Part shown: positions 1 through 5,926 of the stretch, one piece after another | Numbering within the stretch: position 1 is the stretch's first letter | How the letters are laid out: the number at the start of each line of letters is the position of its first letter | Translations under genes and position numbers: made by a program | Source of the DNA: an uncultured Eubacteriales bacterium | GTDB taxonomy: Bacteria; Bacillota; Clostridia; Lachnospirales; Lachnospiraceae | Length of the DNA: 7,326 bases | Reading direction: 5' to 3' | Assembly: GCA_900545455.1 (NCBI GenBank) | Contig: UQZF01000145.1 | Coordinates: forward strand, 1 to 7,326 | Notes under the pieces: model-generated | Told to the model about the DNA's origin: nothing | Seen by the model: the letters and a program-made list of their open reading frames with translations, nothing else | Database searches by the model: none

Positions 1-446
1 GTAATGAACTTGACATTACGGTGAATGAGCTTTTATCCGGGGAGAGAGTTTCTGAGGAAGATTATCGCAAGAAAGCGGAGGAAAATATGGTGAATTTAGT
101 GAGAGAGGCTCAGGAAAGCAAAAAGAAAATAATATTGTCGGCAATGGTGGCATTGCTCGTGATTGTGGCTGCAACGCCTATGTTCGTTGTATCGGGTACG
201 ATTGAGATGGACACATGGGTTAGAGTTACACTAATCGCAATAGGTTTTGTGGTTATTGTAATCGGTATAGCCATCGCTTGTGTGCTTGACCGTGATGCAG
301 GTGCTTATGAATGTCCGGAGTGCAGCACGCGATTTGTTCCCGACATGAAGGACTATATCATGGGAGCACATACAATTACGAAGCGTAAGCTTGTGTGTCC
401 GAACTGCGGAGCGCATAGGTATTGCAGGAAAGTGCTGACAAAGTAA
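1..446 (+). CDS. C-terminal part of a membrane-anchored, zinc-ribbon HTH (XRE-type) regulator, 5' truncated
   Basis: The reading frame is open to the left window edge: codons from base 3 read NELDIT and continue into the GTG at 21, so the gene most likely starts upstream and GTG 21 is internal. The stretch just before and after it, ending in NELLSGER, resembles the end of the HTH_3 DNA-binding domain and the linker found in many clostridial XRE-family regulators; this rests on memory of the family, since the DNA-binding domain itself lies outside the window. Numbering from GTG 21, a charged helix (about 8-37) is followed by two hydrophobic segments (about 38-58 and 67-88) and a cytosolic-type zinc ribbon with CPEC (98-101), CPNC (126-129) and a further Cys135. 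The protein would be tethered to the membrane with the N-terminal DNA-binding part inside. Its signal and target are unknown. The stop is TAA 444-446, followed by a terminator-like hairpin. Confidence 0.7.
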   Translation, partial: NELDITVNELLSGERVSEEDYRKKAEENMVNLVREAQESKKKIILSAMVALLVIVAATPMFVVSGTIEMDTWVRVTLIAIGFVVIVIGIAIACVLDRDAGAYECPECSTRFVPDMKDYIMGAHTITKRKLVCPNCGAHRYCRKVLTK

Positions 447-477
447 ATTTGTGTGACATAACAAAAAGTAAAAATTG

Positions 478-534
478 CACCACCGAATTTTCTGAGTACA
501 TAACATAAGTGCTTGGAGAGTTCGATGGTGTTTT
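478..534 (+). terminator. Long imperfect hairpin with T run, probable terminator of the upstream regulator gene
   Basis: Bases 478-499 pair with 509-530 around a 9-nt loop (500-508), giving 22 aligned positions with only one mismatch (C483 against A525). Four T residues follow at 531-534. Five of the pairs are U-G wobbles (488/520, 490/518, 493/515, 494/514, 497/511), each with U on the left and G on the right, so the structure is intact in + strand RNA but would carry A-C mismatches in - strand RNA. It lies 31 nt after the stop of the regulator gene. The short T run and AU/GU-rich upper stem make it a weaker terminator than the textbook form; a structured 3' end or a degenerate small repeat is the alternative. 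Confidence 0.6.
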
Positions 535-561
535 GTATTATAAGGTATTTGTAAAAATAGC

Positions 562-590
562 TTGCAAACATTTGTTCGATAATGTATAAT
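562..590 (+). promoter_or_regulatory. Sigma-A type promoter upstream of the DinB-like pseudogene
   Basis: TTGCAA (562-567) and a perfect TATAAT (585-590) are separated by 17 nt, the ideal spacing for sigma-A. Transcription would begin near 597, about 47 nt before the GTG at 644. The site follows the hairpin at 478-534, so it starts a new transcription unit. Confidence 0.7.
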
Positions 591-643
591 GCTTTATATG
601 GAACAGTTGAGGGTATTTATTTTGGGAAGGGATGTGAAAGGCA

Positions 644-1115
644 GTGACTAAGGAGGATTTATTTGCACCGATAAGAGAGCGGTACGGCGAGCTGAAGGAG
701 GCACTCAAGGGAACGGATTTGGAGAGGATAAGGGAGATCACCTTGGAGGTTCATGCGATGGTGCATCCTGCCGAGATTTCGGGCAGGAAGGAAATGACGA
801 TTGCGGACTATGTGCTTAACTACATGATGAAGGTCAATCAATGTCGATGCGCTTTGCGAGTACATGATTACGGTCGGAAAGAATACAAGAAAAATACTCG
901 CGGGGCTCACTCTAGAGCAGATTAATTCCATGGTTCCGGCAGAGTGGGTGATGCGTATTCTTGAGGAGGGCGGCGTGACTACGGACTTCCGTTCGGTGTG
1001 GCTCTTGGTGTACTGGGGGAGACTTACAAGGGGAGGAATGATATTGACGCCGATGACGGATCATCATATGATGCACCTTCCGCCTTGTATCAACAATCTG
1101 CCGATTTTGGAGTAA
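644..1115 (+). pseudogene. DinB-like family protein, broken by an apparent internal out-of-frame deletion
   Basis: Two pieces of what looks like one gene lie in different frames. The first, from GTG 644 to about 832, gives 63 residues (helical, with VHAMVHP at 36-42 and ending near YVLNYMMK); in that frame translation then runs through unrelated residues to a stop at 923-925. The second, in the +1 frame from 831 to the TAA at 1113-1115, gives about 94 residues, beginning near INVDALCEYM and ending with the His-rich stretch MTDHHMMHLPP. From memory, related clostridial DinB-superfamily proteins are over 200 residues, with a central segment containing a metal-binding WHxxRIED-like helix. That segment is absent here, so the break at about 828-836 looks like a deletion of several dozen codons plus a frame change. 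GTG 644 is the first start after an in-frame stop at 635-637. A purine run (624-631) could be a distant ribosome site. The family call is moderately sure; the pseudogene call depends on comparison with an intact relative. Confidence 0.65.
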
Positions 1116-1160
1116 ACGGCACGATATATTATTAGTAAAAGGAATATTTGCAGTTACATA

Positions 1161-1189
1161 TTTTCATTGTCCGTGAATCGTGTTAAAAT
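1161..1189 (+). promoter_or_regulatory. Possible promoter of the methyltransferase-alkD transcription unit
   Basis: TTTTCA (1161-1166, four of six consensus positions) and TAAAAT (1184-1189, five of six) are 17 nt apart. Transcription would begin near 1196, about 36 nt before the ATG at 1232. A better -35, TTGTCC at 1167-1172, is only 11 nt from this -10, so the -35 assignment is uncertain. The -10 overlaps the left arm of the inverted repeat at 1185-1214. Confidence 0.4.
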
Positions 1190-1214
1190 GAGTTAGAATT
1201 AACTAACTCATTTT
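1185..1214 (+). promoter_or_regulatory. Perfect 12-bp inverted repeat, probable repressor operator
   Basis: AAAATGAGTTAG (1185-1196) is exactly repeated in inverse orientation as CTAACTCATTTT (1203-1214) around a 6-nt spacer. The two-fold symmetric AT-rich element overlaps the likely -10 and transcription start and ends 3 nt before the ribosome binding site. The arrangement is typical of operators for dimeric repressors such as TetR or MarR types. No such regulator is encoded next to it in the window. As RNA the stem would be AT-rich and is not followed by a T run beyond the arm itself, so a terminator is unlikely. Confidence 0.55.
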
Positions 1215-1231
1215 GAAGAGAGGTATTGCTT

Positions 1232-2068
1232 ATGAATGGTAAATTACATATTGAGCCTAACACGACTCAGGAGACCTTGGTTATTCCTCTGTGGGGAAGA
1301 AAATACTGCTCGGAAATTTACAGCGAGATATACAGTGACGCGATGGCGGGAAAGATAATGGAGAAGCTCGACTATGATTTCTCTGCACTTGAGGCAAAAA
1401 AAGGCAGCGTCGGCTTTCGCTTCGGCTACCTCGAAGCTGCCGCAAGATACATGGATTTGGCGACGGAGGTTAAGGCTTACCTCGCAGAACACCCGGGTGC
1501 TGCTGTGGTCAATTTGGGCTGCGGACTTGACTGCACCGCTGAAAATAATGCCGTTGGTGATTGCAAGATATATAATATCGACAGACCGGATGTTATTGAG
1601 GTGCGCAATCAGTTGATACCGCCTGAGGGCAATGTCACCAACATAGGCTCGGATTTGAATGACACCGCGTGGTTTGATGATATAGACGACAGCGACGGAG
1701 TGATATTTTTTGCGGCGGGAGTGTTCTATTATTTCCTTTCGGATGAGGTGAAAAAGCTCTTTACCGCTATGTCGGAGCATTTCAAGGGAGGACGCCTTGT
1801 GTTCGATACAGCGAACAGGTCGGCTGTGAAGATCATGCTAAAGACTTGGGTAAAGACCGCGGGCATTACCGATGTCGACAAGTATTTTTATATCAACAAT
1901 ATCGATTCGGACTTAGCTCCATGGCTGCCCGACGCGAAAATAACCGCCAAGGGTTATATGCTCGGATACAGTGACCTGAAATTTCCGTCGGTGAGCGGAT
2001 TTTTCCGTCTGCTCTCTAAGATGGGGGATGGAATGATGAAAATGAGAATTGTGAGGATTGATTTCTGA
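1232..2068 (+). CDS. Class I SAM-dependent methyltransferase, PPM1/LCMT/TcmP-like
   Basis: Predicted to transfer a methyl group from S-adenosylmethionine to an unknown acceptor, probably an O-methylation, in the cytoplasm. The 278-residue protein carries motif I VVNLGCGLD (92-100), which forms the SAM-binding loop, and YNIDRPDVIEVR (114-125), which matches the acidic end of the second strand and the D-x-P-x-V-I-x-x-R pattern of the leucine carboxyl methyltransferase/TcmP family (PF04072 type). A later strand, DGVIFFAAGVFYYF (155-168), fits motif IV/post-I. ATG 1232 is preferred over the in-frame TTG at 1226 because GAGAGG (1218-1223) lies 8 nt upstream of it. The next gene begins 34 nt after the stop, suggesting co-transcription with the AlkD-like gene. 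The upstream inverted repeat suggests repression. The substrate cannot be read from the sequence. Confidence 0.82.
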   Translation: MNGKLHIEPNTTQETLVIPLWGRKYCSEIYSEIYSDAMAGKIMEKLDYDFSALEAKKGSVGFRFGYLEAAARYMDLATEVKAYLAEHPGAAVVNLGCGLDCTAENNAVGDCKIYNIDRPDVIEVRNQLIPPEGNVTNIGSDLNDTAWFDDIDDSDGVIFFAAGVFYYFLSDEVKKLFTAMSEHFKGGRLVFDTANRSAVKIMLKTWVKTAGITDVDKYFYINNIDSDLAPWLPDAKITAKGYMLGYSDLKFPSVSGFFRLLSKMGDGMMKMRIVRIDF

Positions 2069-2102
2069 GTAAATAAGCGCAAAAAAGCCGGAGGGAGGTC
2101 AC

Positions 2103-2885
2103 ATGCTCGAGTACATAAGAAACGAACTTATCAATATGTCGGACAAAAGAGATTATGCCGCATTCACAGCGTCACTCATACCTGGATGCGACAATGTCAT
2201 CGGTGTGAGGCAGCCGATACTAAAAAAATATGCAAAGCAGCTTGTAGCCGGGAATGAGGATTTCAGGCAGCTCATTTTAGAGCCTGACATCTACCACGAG
2301 GAGACTCTTCTGAGAGGGTATGTAATCGGCTGCGGAACAGCAAAGGAAAAGAACTTTGACAGAGCGCTGGCTGACCTTGAACAGTTCGTACCGCTTGTGA
2401 ACAACTGGGCTGTGAACGATTGCTTCTGCGTAGAATTTAAGGTTATGGATATGTTTAGGGACGAGTTTTTGCCATATATAAGGGAATGTACGATGTCGTA
2501 TGATGAGTACAGGGCGAGAGTGGGACTTATCATGCTGCTTGACCATTATCTCAAGGTTGATGAGCTTGGAAATAAGAAGCCGAGAATGAAAAAGGTTACT
2601 CTGAAGGATATAGACGTGAACGGAGAGAAAGCCGACGGAAAATATCTCGGGGAGATATTATCGCTTGTGAACAGGGACTTTTCGGGCAATGGATATTACA
2701 CGCAGATGGCAGCAGGATGGCTGCTCGCGGAGTGCTTTGTGACTTTCCCGGCAAGAATATGGGAATTTCTCGCAGACAAGGAGCAGTTGAGGCTTGATTC
2801 TGTATCATACAGGAAGGCGGTAAACAAGATTTGTGAATCGCTCACACCTGATAAAGAGGTGAAGGCGATGGTGAAAAGGCTGTAA
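2103..2885 (+). CDS. DNA alkylation repair protein, AlkD-like (HEAT-repeat DNA glycosylase)
   Basis: AlkD-family enzymes excise N3- and N7-alkylated purines using a curved stack of HEAT-like helices. The 260-residue product matches the family along its length: GVRQPILKKYAK (34-45), NNWAVNDCFC (100-109), RARVGLIMLLDHYL (137-150), GYYTQMAAGWLLAECFVTFP (197-216) and YRKAVNKICESL (236-247). Residues expected for catalysis and DNA stacking are present: W102, D106, R139 (or R137) and W206, corresponding by motif to Trp109, Asp113, Arg148 and Trp187 of Bacillus cereus AlkD. A polar, lysine-rich insert of about 20-25 residues (roughly 154-179, around PRMKKVTLKDIDVNGEKADG) separates helices that are directly joined in relatives as I recall them. 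Start ATG 2103 is supported by GGAGGGAGG (2090-2098). The gene sits 34 nt after the methyltransferase gene, and the next gene's ribosome site starts 20 nt after its stop. Confidence 0.88.
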   Translation: MLEYIRNELINMSDKRDYAAFTASLIPGCDNVIGVRQPILKKYAKQLVAGNEDFRQLILEPDIYHEETLLRGYVIGCGTAKEKNFDRALADLEQFVPLVNNWAVNDCFCVEFKVMDMFRDEFLPYIRECTMSYDEYRARVGLIMLLDHYLKVDELGNKKPRMKKVTLKDIDVNGEKADGKYLGEILSLVNRDFSGNGYYTQMAAGWLLAECFVTFPARIWEFLADKEQLRLDSVSYRKAVNKICESLTPDKEVKAMVKRL

Positions 2886-2918
2886 TTGCGTACAAGAAAA
2901 TATAGAAGGAAGATGGGT

Positions 2919-4043
2919 ATGGTAAATATAAGTGATAAAAAACGTGACGCGTTTATGCTCAAGGGCGGACTTGCAGAGTGCGGTTATGATTGGTGGTGGC
3001 ATTCTTTCACCGGGCATAACAGCATTACAGGCAGAGAAAAAGGTTTTTTTATTGAATTTTTTACTTGTAATCCTGCACTTGGCGGAGACGAACCGATTCT
3101 TGGACAGTTAGAGGAAAATCGTAGGGAGGACAGAAAACCCTCTTATGTGATGGTTAAGGTAGGAGCATGGGGAGAGGATGCCGTACAGCTTCACAGGTTT
3201 TTCGGTTGGAACAGTGTAAGAATTGATGGTGGGGTTCCTTTTACGGTATCAGCGGGCGATTGTTTTCTGAGTGAGACACAGACATACGGAAGTGTCGAGG
3301 TCACGGATTCAGCGGAGCATCCCGAGTGGATGTGCGGCGATGGAAAGATGTCATGGAATCTTAAAATTGATAAAAAGATTGCATATAATGTAGGGTATGG
3401 AGCGAGCAGACCTATGCGTGAGAGCGGAGCATTTGAGATGTTCTGGCATGCGGAGGGAATGAAAACGGAATATTCAGGTGAAATTATTTTTAATGGCGAG
3501 GTATACAAGGTTGAGCCTGAGAATTGCTATGGTTATGCTGACAAGAATTGGGGGAAGGATTTCACCAGTCCTTGGGTATGGTTGTCATCGAACAATCTGA
3601 CAAGCAGAATTTCAGGAAAAAAATTGTCAAACAGCGTGTTCAATATCGGCGGAGGCAGACCGAAAATCGGACATCTTGCACTTAACAGGAAGCTCCTCGG
3701 TGCATTCTGCTATGAGGGCGAGAGCTACGAATTTAACTTTTCAAAGTTTTGGACGCTGACTAAAACAGAATTTTCATGTACAGAGACAGATGAACGGGTT
3801 ATATGGCATGTGGAACAGGAGACATCTCTGCATCGCATGGTTACAGATATAACCTGCGAGAAAAAGGATATGCTGTTTATTCAGTATGAGGCACCGGACG
3901 GTGCGAAAAGACATAATCGTCTGTGGAATGGAGGAAATGGACGAGGCAAGATTGAACTGTATAAAAAGCATCTTGGAAATGAGCGGTTGATTGATGTGGT
4001 TATCGCCGAAAATGTGGGATGTGAATATGGAGAATACTGTTGA
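2919..4043 (+). CDS. Tocopherol-cyclase-like family protein (lipocalin-like fold), function unknown
   Basis: The 374-residue product resembles the tocopherol cyclase family (PF14249), whose plant and cyanobacterial members close the chromanol ring of vitamin E. The clearest marks are GYADKNWGKDFTSPWVWLSS (205-224), equivalent to the family's G-Y-A-E-K-N-W-G-x-x-F-P-x-x-W-x-W block, and the N-terminal YDWWWHSFTGHNSITGREKG (23-42), followed by FFIEFFTCNPAL (43-54) and PSYVMVKVGAWGEDAVQLHR (74-93). It is rich in aromatic residues and predicted beta strands, with no signal peptide or membrane segment. ATG 2919 is chosen because AAGGAAG (2906-2912) is 6 nt upstream; the frame is open back to a TTG at 2886, which has no ribosome site. 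A non-photosynthetic anaerobe is not expected to make tocopherol, so the substrate is probably another hydrophobic or prenylated compound, or the protein only binds ligand. It is probably co-transcribed with the AlkD-like gene 33 nt upstream. Confidence 0.78.
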   Translation: MVNISDKKRDAFMLKGGLAECGYDWWWHSFTGHNSITGREKGFFIEFFTCNPALGGDEPILGQLEENRREDRKPSYVMVKVGAWGEDAVQLHRFFGWNSVRIDGGVPFTVSAGDCFLSETQTYGSVEVTDSAEHPEWMCGDGKMSWNLKIDKKIAYNVGYGASRPMRESGAFEMFWHAEGMKTEYSGEIIFNGEVYKVEPENCYGYADKNWGKDFTSPWVWLSSNNLTSRISGKKLSNSVFNIGGGRPKIGHLALNRKLLGAFCYEGESYEFNFSKFWTLTKTEFSCTETDERVIWHVEQETSLHRMVTDITCEKKDMLFIQYEAPDGAKRHNRLWNGGNGRGKIELYKKHLGNERLIDVVIAENVGCEYGEYC

Positions 4044-4100
4044 AACATCGATATAAAGGATTTCAATATTAAAAGATTTTAAGTAAGAATAGATGTCGAG

Positions 4101-4123
4101 TACTGCAAGCAATATTTGCAGTA
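4101..4123 (+). repeat. Short inverted repeat just upstream of the tandem HD-GYP gene
   Basis: TACTGCAA (4101-4108) and TTGCAGTA (4116-4123) are perfect inverse copies around a 7-nt spacer. The right arm ends 3 nt before the AAGGAG ribosome site (4127-4132) of the gene at 4139. It could be an operator or a leader hairpin that affects translation. I saw no convincing promoter in the 95-nt gap 4044-4138, so its role is open. Confidence 0.4.
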
Positions 4124-4138
4124 TGCAAGGAGAAAGAA

Positions 4139-5398
4139 ATGGAACTTGATATAGTTGGTCTTGTCAGTGCGTGTTCGTATGCACTCGACTGCATAGAGGC
4201 GGAGCTTGTGCATGTGACGAACAGGCATGGCAAGCGTGTTGCGTACATAAGCGTGTGTATGGCGGAAAAAATGGGAATAAAGGGCAGAGCATTGCAGGAT
4301 TTGGCGATATGTGCGCTGCTTCATGACAATGCGCTCACTCAGTATATTTCCGAGGAGGTGCAGAAGAAGCCCGAGGCAGTCAATGATAAGGGCGGATATG
4401 ACAGGAATGTAATGTCTGAGATTGTATCGGAGATTACACCTAAGAAGCTCGGCTTCCACTGCATCTACGGTGAACAGAATATAAAGAAGCTTCCGTTTGA
4501 CACGGATATGTCGGGAGTTATTTTGTACCACCATGAGAATGCTGACGGAAGCGGACCTTTTGGAAAGAGATGGGATGAGATTCCGCTTTTTGCACGGATT
4601 ATTCACCTTTGCGACATGGTGGATGTAATCGGAAATTCGTGTGATTTCAGTGATGAGAACTGGGTTAAGGCGCAGAGCTTTATCAAAAAGAACAGGGATG
4701 TTCTCTTTGACGGGGAGTGCGTTGATGCTTTTCTTGATGTTTTTTCGGAAGAGAATTTTGTGAGTATGTCACAGGATACGTTTGAGAAGGAGTTATGGAG
4801 GAGAATACCGAGACAAAAGCGTTTTTGTGATTTTGATACATGTAAGAATATAGCGGATTTCTTTGCGCAGATTGTCGATTACAAGTCGGAGTTTACGGGA
4901 AGGCATTCGCTCGGTGTGGCTGATAAGGCAGCGAAGCTTGCCGAATATATGGGATATTCGGAGGCTGATATAGAGAAGATTTATATGGCGGGAGCGCTGC
5001 ACGACATCGGCAAGATGGCGATAGGCAATGAGATTTTGGAGAAGCCGGGGCGTCTTAGCGATGAGGAGTTTTCCAGAATGAAGAATCACGCAGGGTACAC
5101 ATATATGATACTTTCTGACGTGGAGGATTTTGAGGAGGTGCGCGACTGGGCGGCACTTCACCACGAGAAGCTTGACGGAACAGGCTATCCTTTTGGCAAG
5201 ACAAGGGCGGAGCTTAATGAGCCGGAGCGTATCATGGCATGTGTTGACATATATCAGGCACTCACGGAGTCGAGACCGTACAAGAGCGGAATGACTCATG
5301 AGAAGGCTTGCTCCATATTGGAGGACATGGCTGGTAAGGGCTGGATTGACGCCGGGATAACGGAGAAAATAAAAAAATGCTTTACAGCGACAATATAA
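4139..5398 (+). CDS. Tandem HD-GYP domain protein, probable cyclic-di-GMP phosphodiesterase
   Basis: HD-GYP enzymes hydrolyse cyclic dinucleotides at a metal centre. The C-terminal domain (about 236-419) is complete: H256, the HDIGK motif (288-292), KPGRLSDEEF (302-311), H317, the signature HHEKLDGTGYP (341-351), D370, and ALTESRPYKSGM (374-385). The N-terminal domain (about 20-175) is a diverged copy of the same fold: H30, HDNAL (62-66) in place of HDxGK, H107, HHENADGSGPF (131-141) in place of HHExxDGxGYP, and D159. The first copy keeps most metal-ligand His/Asp positions but lacks the HDxGK lysine and the GYP, so it may be a regulatory or altered-specificity domain. No receiver, GAF/PAS or membrane segment is present; the protein is cytosolic. 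ATG 4139 follows AAGGAG (4127-4132). An inverted repeat lies just before it. The first domain could instead act on another nucleotide or only bind one. Confidence 0.85.
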   Translation: MELDIVGLVSACSYALDCIEAELVHVTNRHGKRVAYISVCMAEKMGIKGRALQDLAICALLHDNALTQYISEEVQKKPEAVNDKGGYDRNVMSEIVSEITPKKLGFHCIYGEQNIKKLPFDTDMSGVILYHHENADGSGPFGKRWDEIPLFARIIHLCDMVDVIGNSCDFSDENWVKAQSFIKKNRDVLFDGECVDAFLDVFSEENFVSMSQDTFEKELWRRIPRQKRFCDFDTCKNIADFFAQIVDYKSEFTGRHSLGVADKAAKLAEYMGYSEADIEKIYMAGALHDIGKMAIGNEILEKPGRLSDEEFSRMKNHAGYTYMILSDVEDFEEVRDWAALHHEKLDGTGYPFGKTRAELNEPERIMACVDIYQALTESRPYKSGMTHEKACSILEDMAGKGWIDAGITEKIKKCFTATI

Positions 5399-5413
5399 AT
5401 GAGTATATAATTA

Positions 5414-5441
5414 TTGACTGTATGTATTAAAGCAATAGAGT
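5414..5441 (+). promoter_or_regulatory. Possible promoter of the SseB-like gene
   Basis: TTGACT (5414-5419) is followed after 16 nt by TAGAGT (5436-5441), a four-of-six -10. Another -10-like TATTAT at 5441-5446 is 21 nt away, which is too far. If used, transcription begins near 5448, about 20 nt before ATG 5468, which would make the in-frame TTG at 5414 part of the -35 box rather than a start codon. Confidence 0.4.
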
Positions 5442-5467
5442 ATTATGTAAAGGAAACTGGTATAAGT

Positions 5468-5890
5468 ATGAATAGAAATACACGGGATGAAGGTCTTATC
5501 GGAAACGAGAAAATAGAGGAGGCGGTTCTTGCACTTCAGAACGAGCCGTCACAGGAGATGCTTGCGCACACGCTGACGGTTATCCGCAGGAGGATGAAGG
5601 AGGGCGGTCGGTTCGTCGTTGCGGTTGAGGCGTCGCTTGAGAGCACACAGATGAGGCTTCAGACCGTAAAGACGGCGGATGGCGCAATCTGGTGGGCAGC
5701 GTTTACAAGCTTTGACGAGGAGATTAAGGGAGCTGACAGCGTAATGTCCACGTTCTTATCGGATATTGACAAGCTGTTTGAGACCGCACTTGAGGTGCCT
5801 GAGATTAACGGAATTATAGTAAATCCGTGGAACAGGACGATAATGCTTGACAAGGAGCTCATCAAAATCATTATGGGACAGAGTGCCTGA
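5468..5890 (+). CDS. SseB-like family protein
   Basis: The 140-residue product resembles short proteins of the SseB N-terminal domain family (PF07179), named after enterobacterial SseB but of unknown role in Firmicutes. Supporting features are the helical start (KIEEAVLALQNEPSQEML, 15-32), the strand FVVAVEAS (49-56), the aromatic block WWAAFTSFDEE (75-85), an amphipathic helix STFLSDIDKLFETAL (94-108) and the C-terminal INGIIVNPWNRTIMLDKELI (113-132), typical of the family's closing strand pair. It has no signal peptide, membrane segment or obvious catalytic residues and is probably a cytosolic accessory or scaffold protein. The frame is open to TTG 5414, but ATG 5468 is preferred: AAGGAA at 5450-5455 lies 12 nt before it and the upstream bases look like a promoter. 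The spacing is slightly long, so the start is less certain than the family. Confidence 0.7.
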   Translation: MNRNTRDEGLIGNEKIEEAVLALQNEPSQEMLAHTLTVIRRRMKEGGRFVVAVEASLESTQMRLQTVKTADGAIWWAAFTSFDEEIKGADSVMSTFLSDIDKLFETALEVPEINGIIVNPWNRTIMLDKELIKIIMGQSA

Positions 5891-5926
5891 AACGAAATAC
5901 GGTTTGTGGAACGGAGTGATAATGGA

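Noticed and set aside
824..836. Programmed +1 frameshift joining the two DinB-like pieces
   Set aside because: No slippery heptamer plus stimulatory stem was evident, and a large central part of the family seems missing, which frameshifting alone cannot restore.
864..1115. ATG 864 as the start of an independent 83-residue gene
   Set aside because: No ribosome site precedes it, and the protein similarity to the DinB-like family extends upstream of the ATG into INVDALCEY, so it is the tail of the broken gene.
1244..1780. A 178-codon open frame on the - strand opposite the methyltransferase gene
   Set aside because: The + strand protein has clear SAM-binding motifs; the antisense product resembles no family and has no ribosome site I could support.
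2886..2918. TTG 2886 as the start of the tocopherol-cyclase-like gene
   Set aside because: It directly follows the previous stop with no ribosome site, and the intervening bases contain the AAGGAAG that fits ATG 2919.
4079..4606. A 175-codon open frame on the - strand opposite the start of the HD-GYP gene
   Set aside because: Overlaps a strongly supported gene, is rich in Arg, Leu, His and Cys with no domain, and is best explained as a shadow.
4793..5299. A 168-codon open frame on the - strand opposite the C-terminal HD-GYP domain
   Set aside because: The + strand carries every HD-GYP signature here; the antisense product has no recognisable motif.
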